Of a stretch of DNA of 5,052 nucleotides, positions 1-5,052 are shown in pieces. Location: contig DJTQ01000055.1 in NCBI GenBank assembly GCA_002439285.1, positions 1 through 5,052 of the forward strand, written 5' to 3'. The notes beneath the pieces were generated by a model that made no database searches, was not told the DNA's origin, and saw only the letters and a list, made by a program, of their open reading frames with translations. Both the position numbers and the translations under genes were made by a program. How positions within the stretch are numbered: position 1 is the stretch's first letter; each line of letters opens with the position of its first letter. Source of the DNA: Paenibacillaceae bacterium UBA6304. Its GTDB lineage: Bacteria; Bacillota; Bacilli; Paenibacillales; Paenibacillaceae.

Positions 1-2
1 TT

Positions 3-1103
3 GCCTTTTGGGGGATCGGGTTGATCATGATGGTGACTTCTTTCTTCTTCTGGCCATCACCGGCGGTGGCCTTGATTGGTGCCGTGCTCCTGCCGGTTGC
101 GCTTCGCGTAGGGCTTCCCGCCCTTGGAGCTGCGGTGGCGATGAACCTGTTCGGACATGGAATTGCGCTATCCGGTGACTATATTATTCAGGGCGCGCCT
201 AAGCTGACGGCGGATGCAGCCGGGCTTCCGGTTAACGAGGTGATGGCGGCAAGCGTGCCGCTGGTCATCGTGATGGGGCTCGTGACTACCATTATGGCGT
301 TTTGGATGATGCGCAGGGATATGAAGCGGGGAACGTGGCGGAACGGACTCCTCTCGGGAAAAAGTGCTGCCGACGCGCTTGCCGCCGCAGATAATGCCGG
401 AGCTGAGCGGGCGGTGATAGCGCCCGGTGCCAAGAAAACGCTAGCCGTCCTCATTCCGCTCCTGTTTGTGGCCGACGTCGCAGCGATGTTTTGGCTGAAC
501 CTGCAGGGCGGGGATGCGACGGCGCTCGTCGGAGGAACGGCGGTCCTCATTCTGATTGCGGTCACGCTGGTGGCGCACCGCAATCAGGGCCTTGAGAAAG
601 TGACTTCCTACCTCATCGACGGATTCGTCTTCGGGTTTAAAGTGTTCGGTCCGGTAATTCCGATCGCCGCCTTTTTTTATCTGGGCGATTCGGCGTTTAC
701 GGACCTGTTCGGCAAGGTGCTCCCGGAAGCTTCGCACGGGATCGTCAATGACCTCGGAGTCGCGCTGGCGGGCAGCGTCCCGTTGAACGGCGCCGTGGGC
801 GCCGTCACGACCGCGGTAGCCGGGGCGATCACCGGCCTCGACGGCTCCGGCTTCTCCGGCATCTCCCTCGCCGGATCGATCGCCCAGCTGTTCGCGGTCG
901 CCACGCATTCCAGCGCCGCCACGCTGACGGCGCTTGGGCAGGTCGCCGCCATCTGGGTCGGCGGCGGCACGCTCATCCCGTGGGCGCTCATCCCCGCTGC
1001 GGCCATTTGCGGCGTCAGCCCGTTCGAGCTGGCCCGGCGCAACCTGAAGCCAGTGCTGATCGGTCTTGGCGTGACGACGGTCGTCGCGATATTTTTGTTG
1101 TAA
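3..1103 (+). CDS. Polytopic membrane permease, C-terminal part (5' end outside the window)
   Basis: The reading frame is open from base 3 with no stop before the window edge. The first ATG codons (from 27) lie inside a hydrophobic segment without a ribosome binding site, so the true start is upstream and about 367 residues are seen. Counting from the TTG at 21, hydrophobic segments lie near residues 5-50, 75-97, 140-160, 167-185, 200-222, 245-270, 280-312, 315-332 and 343-360. A charged cytoplasmic-type loop spans about 98-139. Glycine-rich and small-residue stretches near 250-315, with polar residues inside membrane segments (T295-H296-S297), suit an ion-coupled transporter. The pattern resembles the ion transporter superfamily and, from memory, Bacillus YhfA-like proteins; substrate is unknown. 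GC content is clearly higher than in the other genes, especially towards the 3' end. The frame ends at TAA 1101-1103, with no U-tract terminator visible after it. Membrane transporter is well supported; the family name is tentative. Confidence 0.8.
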   Translation, partial: AFWGIGLIMMVTSFFFWPSPAVALIGAVLLPVALRVGLPALGAAVAMNLFGHGIALSGDYIIQGAPKLTADAAGLPVNEVMAASVPLVIVMGLVTTIMAFWMMRRDMKRGTWRNGLLSGKSAADALAAADNAGAERAVIAPGAKKTLAVLIPLLFVADVAAMFWLNLQGGDATALVGGTAVLILIAVTLVAHRNQGLEKVTSYLIDGFVFGFKVFGPVIPIAAFFYLGDSAFTDLFGKVLPEASHGIVNDLGVALAGSVPLNGAVGAVTTAVAGAITGLDGSGFSGISLAGSIAQLFAVATHSSAATLTALGQVAAIWVGGGTLIPWALIPAAAICGVSPFELARRNLKPVLIGLGVTTVVAIFLL

Positions 1104-1226
1104 CATTGCGGCCCGTGATGACAGCGCAGGCGCAGGGTTGGGGTAGGCGGCAAGAGCAGGGGCAGGCGTAAGCGCAGGGCGGGCGACGACGGTGCTGCAA
1201 GCAGCCAACGGCTCAGGCCGCTTATG

Positions 1227-1300
1227 GCCTAAGCGCCCACGCCTAAGCGTCCATGGCCTAAGCGTCCATGGCCTAAGCGTCCATGTTCTAAGCGCCCAAG
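1227..1300. repeat. 15-bp tandem repeat, about five copies
   Basis: Three identical copies of GCCTAAGCGTCCATG occupy 1241-1285. A diverged copy precedes them (GCCTAAGCGCCCAC, 1227-1240) and another follows (TTCTAAGCGCCCAAG, 1286-1300). The junctions create CCATGG palindromes. Just before it, 1215-1230 can form an AGGCC/GGCCT hairpin, but no T-run follows, so it is not a convincing terminator for the permease gene. The unit length is a multiple of three, but no credible gene runs through it. It looks like a slippage-prone non-coding minisatellite. Confidence 0.85.
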
Positions 1301-1353
1301 GTCCAGTCGTGAGTTAGCAGGTCTTGCCGCCGACCCGGGCTAGTTTTCTCCCT

Positions 1354-1380
1354 AATTAACTGGATTTTCTACAGCTAATT
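1354..1380 (+). repeat. Short palindromic repeat, left cluster unit 1 (forward)
   Basis: The first nine and last nine bases (AATTAACTG and CAGCTAATT) pair in eight of nine positions around the loop GATTTTCTA. The left half matches the forward hairpins (AACTGGA). The right half (TACAGCTAATT) matches the reverse complement of the array units at 2691-2930. It is therefore a hybrid member linking the two sub-types. Its core centre (1367) lies exactly 51 bp before that of the next unit (1418). Confidence 0.7.
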
Positions 1381-1400
1381 TCGAATAAGAGCGGTCCGGG

Positions 1401-1435
1401 GCTGATTTAACTGGAAAACCTCCAGTTATTTCAGC
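1401..1435 (+). repeat. Short palindromic repeat, left cluster unit 2 (forward hairpin)
   Basis: The core AACTGGAAAACCTCCAGTT (1409-1427) is a perfect 7-bp inverted repeat around the loop AAACC. The pairing extends outward through GCTGA (1401-1405) and TCAGC (1431-1435), giving 13 of 15 matched positions. The identical 19-base core occurs at 2583-2601 and 2633-2651. The loop is asymmetric, which gives the element an orientation. No T-run follows on either strand, so it is not a typical intrinsic terminator. Confidence 0.85.
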
Positions 1436-1465
1436 CTAACCCCAGTTACTTCCTGCATTTCAGCC

Positions 1466-1494
1466 AAATTAGCTGTAGGTTTTCCATTTAATTT
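1466..1494 (-). repeat. Short repeat, left cluster unit 3 (reverse orientation)
   Basis: The stretch AAATTAGCTGTAGGTTTTCC is identical to the starts of the array units at 2691 and 2742. Its core is the diverged reverse complement of the forward hairpin core: 15 of 19 positions agree with AACTGGAGGTTTTCCAGTT. The ends AAATTA and TAATTT can pair, but the inner stem of the forward type is lost. Its core centre (1480) lies 62 bp after unit 2, the same step as on the right side of the nuclease gene (2643 to 2705). Confidence 0.8.
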
Positions 1495-1758
1495 CTGCGA
1501 GTTGTCTTGGAATTGCGCTGCAATCACCTCAAATAGTGAATCTCCAATAAGTTATCCAGTTAGTTAAAGTAACTTTGCAATAATAGTAATAATAATCCGC
1601 TCGCTCCACCATTTCATTCACACGCCGAGAGGTCACATATTAGCTAGCTAGTCTTTATCTAATGTTACTTAGTAGAAATCCGCACTTTTCCACTATCACA
1701 TTTTCGCTAACCCCAGCCAGTCCCTTACTATCTTAGCGGCAGCCCCATTCGCCTCCAG
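1495..1758. other. AT-rich intergenic stretch without recognisable gene
   Basis: This stretch runs from the left repeat cluster to the 3' end of the nuclease gene. I see only a short TAA-type simple repeat near 1578-1597, a small dyad AAAGTAACTTT (1566-1576) and a TAGCTAGCTA palindrome near 1642. No intrinsic terminator for the minus-strand gene is visible here, so where its transcript ends is unclear. No start codon with a ribosome binding site leads into a useful frame on either strand. Confidence 0.5.
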
Positions 1759-2430
1759 TCATTCAAAGTAATCCAGAACATTGTGAGCCAGCTTATATCG
1801 GACGAGCCTTTGGCCAGAGCCGCGGAGGGAGGGGAGCAGCCAGCCTTTGTCGCACAATTTCCGCAGCATCTGGACGGCTGTCCTGTGATCGACTCCAAAG
1901 TGGAGCTCTACATCTTTGGGGCGAATTTGCCCGGTCATTTGGACGGCGAGTCGAATGAGCTCCTTTTCAGCGAAAACAGCACGTTCAGACGGGGCCAGTT
2001 CAGTTTGGTATCGACTCAAGGCCATCCGCAATAAGGTAATGCAAAGCTCGGGGTGCTGCTCCACATCGTCATACGCAAAGGAGATCACGTGGCAACCCAT
2101 CGCATACAGGAAGGTCTCGCGGTTCAGTTCATTGCTGAATTTTTGCCGGTCCATGTCCCGGGCGTGGGAGGCATATCCCTTGATTTCAATGATGAGTTTT
2201 ACATACCCGGGCATCCAGGCGAAATCCGCAAAATAGGATCTGCCCCGCCAATCGGAAACTTCATATTCCGGATGGAGGTACTCCAAGTTACCTCTTAGCG
2301 GCCACCAGACATTGCGGAGAAAGAGTCTTTCAGCATGCAAATGACCACGCTCCAGCCGTCCCCGGCGTTCACCCGTTCTACTTGCCACATGCTTTTGAAT
2401 CCACATGATGTGCGCTTCCTCAAATTCCAT
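1759..2430 (-). CDS. PD-(D/E)XK nuclease-like protein with C-terminal HTH-like region
   Basis: A 223-residue soluble protein with no signal peptide or membrane segment. The N-terminal half reads as a Vsr/DUF559-style nuclease: E34 in a helix (HAERLFL), D69 in YFADFAW, then E82-x-K84 in LIIEIKGY. After these comes the family-like stretch D94-R95 ... L102 ... G112-C-H-V-I-S-F, where a DR...L...G..V..F pattern is typical. D69, E82 and K84 are the expected metal and catalytic residues. Residues about 150-215 look like a winged helix-turn-helix: a helix at 154-166, then IRPKDVELHFGVDHRTAVQMLRKL and a basic wing (RGSGQRLVRYKL). Nuclease plus DNA-reading domain suggests a site-directed DNA endonuclease or nickase; the target is unknown. 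The ATG start follows GAGAGGA by 10 bases, and ATG at 2406 (residue 9) is a less likely alternative. The gene stands alone between two clusters of one repeat family and points against both neighbours. Fold assignment is fairly secure; activity and biological role are inference. Confidence 0.85.
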   Translation of the reverse strand: MEFEEAHIMWIQKHVASRTGERRGRLERGHLHAERLFLRNVWWPLRGNLEYLHPEYEVSDWRGRSYFADFAWMPGYVKLIIEIKGYASHARDMDRQKFSNELNRETFLYAMGCHVISFAYDDVEQHPELCITLLRMALSRYQTELAPSERAVFAEKELIRLAVQMTGQIRPKDVELHFGVDHRTAVQMLRKLCDKGWLLPSLRGSGQRLVRYKLAHNVLDYFE

Positions 2431-2440
2431 GGCTAATTCA

Positions 2441-2447
2441 TCCTCTC
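2441..2447 (-). promoter_or_regulatory. Ribosome binding site of the nuclease-like gene
   Basis: GAGAGGA on the minus strand lies 10 bases before the ATG at 2430 and supports that start. It begins three bases after the U-tract of the leader terminator, so transcripts ended there would lack it. Confidence 0.6.
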
Positions 2448-2450
2448 GCT

Positions 2451-2498
2451 AAAAAATAAAAACGCCCCGCCTCACTCAATCGAGTGAAACAGGACGTT
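2451..2498 (-). terminator. Intrinsic terminator in the leader of the nuclease-like gene
   Basis: Read on the minus strand, 2498-2461 folds into a 17-bp uninterrupted stem with a GAUU loop, followed by UUUAUUUUUU (2460-2451). Four of the 17 pairs are G-U wobbles. On the plus strand the same positions are C-A mismatches and no T-run follows the hairpin, so the structure is built for minus-strand RNA. It ends immediately upstream of the nuclease gene's ribosome binding site. It therefore either ends a leftward transcript from further right, where no minus-strand gene is visible, or attenuates the nuclease gene. A small competing hairpin (GACG/CGTC, about 2505-2493) could form earlier in the leader but is weak. 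Confidence 0.85.
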
Positions 2499-2517
2499 CT
2501 TCGTCGCTTCTAGCTCA

Positions 2518-2546
2518 AGTATATGCTAAATACTGTGCGGTGACTA
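2518..2546 (-). promoter_or_regulatory. Candidate sigma-A-type promoter for the nuclease-like gene
   Basis: On the minus strand TATACT (2523-2518) is a good -10 box. TAGTCA (2546-2541) matches four of six bases of TTGACA at a 17-bp spacing. Transcription would begin near 2511 and give a leader of about 80 bases that contains the terminator. This is a pattern match only. Confidence 0.4.
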
Positions 2547-2576
2547 TATCGGCGTTGGAATTAATAGAAAAAAACT

Positions 2577-2607
2577 AAAAATAACTGGAAAACCTCCAGT
2601 TATTTTT
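2577..2607 (+). repeat. Short palindromic repeat, right cluster unit 1 (forward hairpin)
   Basis: A perfect 13-bp inverted repeat (AAAAATAACTGGA / TCCAGTTATTTTT) surrounds the loop AAACC (2590-2594). The core is identical to that at 1409-1427, but the outer arms differ while still pairing. Because the arms are A/T-rich the hairpin is followed by T residues on either strand, so weak bidirectional terminator activity is possible. It lies just upstream of the candidate nuclease promoter. Confidence 0.85.
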
Positions 2608-2628
2608 GAACAAATTTATAATGAGAAA

Positions 2629-2657
2629 GAATTAACTGGAAAACCTCCAGTTAATTC
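2629..2657 (+). repeat. Short palindromic repeat, right cluster unit 2 (forward hairpin)
   Basis: A perfect 12-bp inverted repeat (GAATTAACTGGA / TCCAGTTAATTC) surrounds the loop AAACC (2641-2645). It lies exactly 51 bp after the preceding unit, centre to centre. The outer arms again differ from the other copies but remain complementary. Confidence 0.85.
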
Positions 2658-2690
2658 AGCCCAAACTATCCCATCTTCACTATTCCAGCC

Positions 2691-2930
2691 AAATTAGCTG
2701 TAGGTTTTCCATCTAAATGCTGTGAAACGTCAGATACGAGTAAATTAGCTGTAGGTTTTCCATCTAAATGCTGCGAAACGCCACATATGAGCAATCTACC
2801 TGTAGGTTTTCCATCTAAATGCTGCAATACGGCGCATACGAACAAATTACCTGTAGGTATTCCATCTAATTCCCGTGGATCGCCTCGTATACGAGTAAAT
2901 TAGCAATAGTTGTAGATTTCCCGGGTAATT
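2691..2930 (-). repeat. 51-bp tandem array of reverse-orientation repeat units
   Basis: Units start at 2691, 2742, 2793, 2844 (53 bp long) and 2897 (diverged, partial). Each begins with a version of AAATTAGCTGTAGGTTTTCC, then ATCTAA, mostly followed by ATGCTG. The last 18 or so bases of each unit are also related, ending in a form of CATACGAGT, so the whole 51-bp unit is repeated. Divergence grows from left to right: units 1 and 2 are nearly identical, while unit 5 keeps only the edges of the core. The core is the diverged reverse complement of the forward hairpins, but its inner stem no longer pairs. No open frame runs through it with coding character. Confidence 0.85.
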
Positions 2931-3177
2931 GGGCGAAGTGGATTGGAGTTGGGGAGTATGAAGACACTTTTACCTCCAATAGTTACTTGAAAGTAAGAAA
3001 TTATACTTCGAATAAGAAGAACTTCCTCTCTGTTGAAGTAGATCAAATGTGGTAGGATTAGGAAGAAAGTAGGGGTAGCACGAATAACAGCAAGAACATA
3101 CGAGGTAACTACGCAAAAAATAACTACATAGAGAAGCAAAATAACCAGAAGTTAAAATAACCAAAGGAGGATTCACG
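2931..3177. promoter_or_regulatory. AT-rich leader of the acyltransferase gene
   Basis: No gene is visible; minus-strand frames here lack ribosome binding sites and read as low-complexity translation. The promoter of the downstream gene should lie here, but no -35/-10 pair with proper spacing stands out: TTGAAA at 2987 and TATACT at 3002 are only 9 bp apart. A perfect dyad TTACTTGAAAGTAA (2983-2996) overlaps this TTGAAA and could be an operator, though AT-rich DNA gives such dyads by chance. Confidence 0.3.
3163..3170 (+). promoter_or_regulatory. Ribosome binding site fixing the GTG start of the acyltransferase
   Basis: AAAGGAGG is a near-ideal Shine-Dalgarno sequence seven bases before GTG 3178. 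It decides the start in favour of this GTG rather than an internal ATG. Confidence 0.9.
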
Positions 3178-4434
3178 GTGAAACAAACGTTGAAAGAACA
3201 GTCGAGCCATTTGGCCGGTGCCGACGGGCTCCGGGCTTTGGCGTGTTTGGGCGTTATTTTTCATCATCTTGCGCAAACGATGGCGGTATACGCACAGAAG
3301 TCTTCGGTTCAGGAATTGCAATCATTTCTCATTCTGGGCAATGTGGGCGTCAGTATCTTTTTTGTTCTTAGCGGTTATTTGCTGGCCTATCCGTTTTGGA
3401 AGCGCTATCTGCATGAAGGGGAATACCCCAGTATCAAACAGTACGTCGTCCGCAGAGCGGCAAGAATTATGCCGGGTTATTACTTCGCGTTTATCCTTTG
3501 CATGATTCTGGTGCTCACCTTAAACATTGACTCACAGCATTTCTGGCTCCGCTCCTTAACCGGCTTGACCTTCACCTCTGGATTCCACTACACCACCTTT
3601 TTTCCTTCGGAAATCAATGGACCGTTCTGGTCGATCAGCTTTGAAGTCATCAGTTATATTCTTATGCCCATCTTTATGTATGGTCTGTTTAAGCTGTTTC
3701 GTAAAAAGAGATCTTTCCCGGCAGCGATGCTCTATTGGGTGGGCGTGCTGCTCGTAGTGGTTGTGGCCAACCAGTTGATTCACCGTTTCCTCACACCGGA
3801 TGAGGTATTGCGCGGCTGGGATTATGGACTCATCGGCGGCGCGAAGTTCTGGATGCCGAATTACAATCCGGTTGGGATGTTCGGTCATTTCTCAATCGGA
3901 ATCATAGCGTCCGGTCTGGTTTGCCGTCTTCACAAGGCCGAGCGCACAGCCAAGCTTCGCAGCAATGGACTCTTCGATGCGCTTAGCGCAGTCAGCTTGA
4001 TCGCAGCCGCGCTCTTGCTTTGGCTGGCCCGGCATAAACCGGAATTCAGCTTGAGCATCCAGCACCAACCGTTCTTCTTTCCGTTCTTCACCATCCTCAT
4101 CGGCTGCTTCCTCATGACGGTCCCGTTCTCCCGTTGGGTCGGTAAAGGCATGGACAATCCCTTTTTCCGGTATACGGCCAAGGTGTCATTCGGGCTTTAT
4201 ATTTGGCATAACCTGTTAATGACGCTAGCGGTCAAATATTGGATCAAGGATTTCCACTTCGGAGGCATCATGGCACTGGACCGTTGGATTTGGCTTTCGC
4301 TTGGCGTCCTTGCGGTTTCTTACGCGATTGCTTCATTATCGTATTTCCTACTGGAGAAGCCAATTTTGGATCGTTCCCACCGGTACAAGGGTTCACCAAG
4401 GGCGCCAAAGGACAGAGTTAAAAAAGCTGCATAA
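3178..4434 (+). CDS. Integral-membrane acyltransferase, acyltransferase-3 (OafA/YrhL) family
   Basis: A complete 418-residue protein, usual length for the stand-alone membrane domain of this family, which transfers acyl groups (often O-acetyl) to carbohydrates of the cell envelope or to exported molecules. Family motifs appear in order: DGLRALA (16-22), F28-H29-H30 with the histidine thought to be catalytic, GVSIFFVLSGYLLA (57-70), RRAARIMPGYYF (92-103), a conserved WSISFEVISY (151-160), SFGLYIWHN (337-345) and a final E393-K-P just after the last membrane helix. About ten hydrophobic segments are visible, with a basic cytoplasmic tail (400-418). No SGNH hydrolase domain follows, unlike the longer OafA-type members. 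The acceptor substrate cannot be read from sequence; surface polysaccharide or peptidoglycan modification is the usual guess. Transcription seems to start in the leader after the repeat array, and the next gene follows after 55 bases in the same direction with no terminator between. Confidence 0.93.
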   Translation: MKQTLKEQSSHLAGADGLRALACLGVIFHHLAQTMAVYAQKSSVQELQSFLILGNVGVSIFFVLSGYLLAYPFWKRYLHEGEYPSIKQYVVRRAARIMPGYYFAFILCMILVLTLNIDSQHFWLRSLTGLTFTSGFHYTTFFPSEINGPFWSISFEVISYILMPIFMYGLFKLFRKKRSFPAAMLYWVGVLLVVVVANQLIHRFLTPDEVLRGWDYGLIGGAKFWMPNYNPVGMFGHFSIGIIASGLVCRLHKAERTAKLRSNGLFDALSAVSLIAAALLLWLARHKPEFSLSIQHQPFFFPFFTILIGCFLMTVPFSRWVGKGMDNPFFRYTAKVSFGLYIWHNLLMTLAVKYWIKDFHFGGIMALDRWIWLSLGVLAVSYAIASLSYFLLEKPILDRSHRYKGSPRAPKDRVKKAA

Positions 4435-4475
4435 TTCCTGGACGAAATATGATATTATGAAGGAAATTCATAAAC

Positions 4476-4482
4476 GAGGTGG
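4476..4482 (+). promoter_or_regulatory. Ribosome binding site supporting a TTG start at 4490
   Basis: GAGGTGG lies seven bases before TTG 4490. An in-frame ATG at 4457 has no comparable site and would place this purine stretch inside the coding region. Confidence 0.75.
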
Positions 4483-4489
4483 TTATTTC

Positions 4490-5052
4490 TTGATCGGAAG
4501 AAGCGGAAATCCAACATTGAAAGATAGCACTTTTGAAAGACAAGAGCAATTCTCCGGAATGAATACGATGACGATTGAAGGGACTGTAAACAAAGCGTTC
4601 ATTACGCTGATTATCCTTTTGGGAAGCGCGTTCAGTACGTGGATGCTTTATTTTGACGGTTACAATGTAGTTCCTATGGCCATCGGAGGCGCGATCATCG
4701 GCTTTATTTTAGCGTTGATTACCAGCTTTGTTCCTAAAGCTTCCCCTTACCTGGTTCCGATTTATGCGATTGCGGAGGGGATGTTCCTGGGGGCAATTTC
4801 AGCCCAATATGAATCGCTCTTGAATGGGATTACCCTGCAAGCCGCCTTATTGACTATGGGCGTATTCCTGGCTTTGCTGATTGCCTACAAGACTAAATTG
4901 ATTAAAGCGACGGAGAACTTCAAGCTGGGCGTAGTCGCTGCCACCGGCGGGATCGCACTGGGCTATCTGATTAGCATCATCCTACCGGTGGTTGGGTTGC
5001 AAATGCCGTTTCTTCATTACGCTACCCCTCTTGGCATCGGGGTTTCGGTAGT
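4490..5052 (+). CDS. Bax inhibitor-1/YccA-type membrane protein, N-terminal part (3' end outside the window)
   Basis: The frame stays open to the window end: 187 residues, then two bases of the next codon. The start reads MIGRSGNPTLKDSTFERQ, then MTIEGTVNKAFITL leading into the first membrane segment. A short polar head with a SGNP motif and a 'T-x-x-G-x-x-N-K' entry to helix 1 is typical of the BaxI_1 subfamily of Bax inhibitor-1-like proteins. Further membrane segments lie near residues 60-80, 88-105, 117-133, 145-165 and 173 onward; full members have about seven helices and roughly 240 residues. Related TMBIM proteins act as pH-sensitive calcium leak channels, but the role of this bacterial subfamily is not established. 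TTG 4490 is preferred for its ribosome binding site and the family-like N-terminus. ATG 4457 would add 11 residues (MKEIHKRGGYF) and overlaps a TATTAT sequence (4453-4458) that could be a -10 box, though no matching -35 is seen. It may be co-transcribed with the acyltransferase gene. Confidence 0.88.
   Translation, partial: MIGRSGNPTLKDSTFERQEQFSGMNTMTIEGTVNKAFITLIILLGSAFSTWMLYFDGYNVVPMAIGGAIIGFILALITSFVPKASPYLVPIYAIAEGMFLGAISAQYESLLNGITLQAALLTMGVFLALLIAYKTKLIKATENFKLGVVAATGGIALGYLISIILPVVGLQMPFLHYATPLGIGVSV

Noticed and set aside
441..1208. Long minus-strand frame of 255 codons opposite the permease
   Set aside because: It is the shadow of a GC-rich gene: its translation is low-complexity and rich in Arg, Asp, Ala and Gly, without a ribosome binding site or domain. 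The plus-strand frame has clear membrane-protein character.
1783..2298. Plus-strand frames opposite the nuclease gene
   Set aside because: They overlap one another in different frames and lack ribosome binding sites. The minus-strand frame carries conserved nuclease motifs and a proper start.
2431..2511. T-box or known riboswitch upstream of the nuclease gene
   Set aside because: The leader is only about 80 bases, has no T-box sequence such as TGGNACCGCG, and shows no aptamer I recognise; only the terminator hairpin is evident.
1401..2657. Insertion sequence bounded by the repeat clusters
   Set aside because: The clusters are in direct rather than inverted orientation as a whole, no transposase motif is present in the enclosed gene, and no target-site duplication was found. 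A non-standard mobile element remains possible and is covered in the findings.
2691..2930. CRISPR array (32-base repeat with 19-base spacers at constant period)
   Set aside because: The would-be spacers are clearly related to each other, the repeats decay along the array, spacers would be far too short, and no cas gene is near. It is a 51-bp tandem repeat.
2900..3139. Small minus-strand frame reading as a hydrophobic 79-residue peptide
   Set aside because: It overlaps the repeat array and AT-rich leader, has no ribosome binding site, and its hydrophobicity is explained by AT-rich codons (Phe, Ile, Leu, Tyr).

Overview
The window looks like chromosomal DNA of a Gram-positive Firmicute, most likely a Paenibacillus-type spore former. 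This is inferred from strong AGGAGG-type ribosome binding sites, GTG and TTG starts, a U-tract terminator, and the style of the membrane proteins and intergenic repeats. No taxon can be proved from the sequence alone. There are four protein genes, two of them cut by the window edges, and two unusually structured intergenic regions.

Left part (3-1103, + strand): the C-terminal part of a GC-rich polytopic membrane permease. It is followed by a 655-base gene-free stretch holding a 15-bp tandem repeat (about 1227-1300) and a cluster of three short repeats (1354-1494).

Middle (1759-2546, - strand): a compact single-gene module. A 223-residue protein joins a PD-(D/E)XK nuclease-like domain (Vsr/DUF559 style) to a C-terminal helix-turn-helix-like region. 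Its leader carries a strong intrinsic terminator ending three bases before the ribosome binding site, and a candidate promoter lies just upstream, which suggests attenuation. The same repeat family resumes on the other side (2577-2930), so the nuclease gene sits between two clusters. Both clusters start with the same layout: two units in one orientation 51 bp apart, then one in the opposite orientation 62 bp further on. The right cluster continues as a 51-bp tandem array. This repeat and nuclease arrangement is the most interesting thing here. A functional link between them is a hypothesis.

Right part (+ strand): an AT-rich leader, then a complete integral-membrane acyltransferase of the acyltransferase-3 (OafA/YrhL) family (3178-4434). 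After 55 bases comes a Bax inhibitor-1/YccA-type membrane protein (4490 onward), cut by the window end. Both are envelope proteins and may be co-transcribed, but nothing shows a shared pathway.
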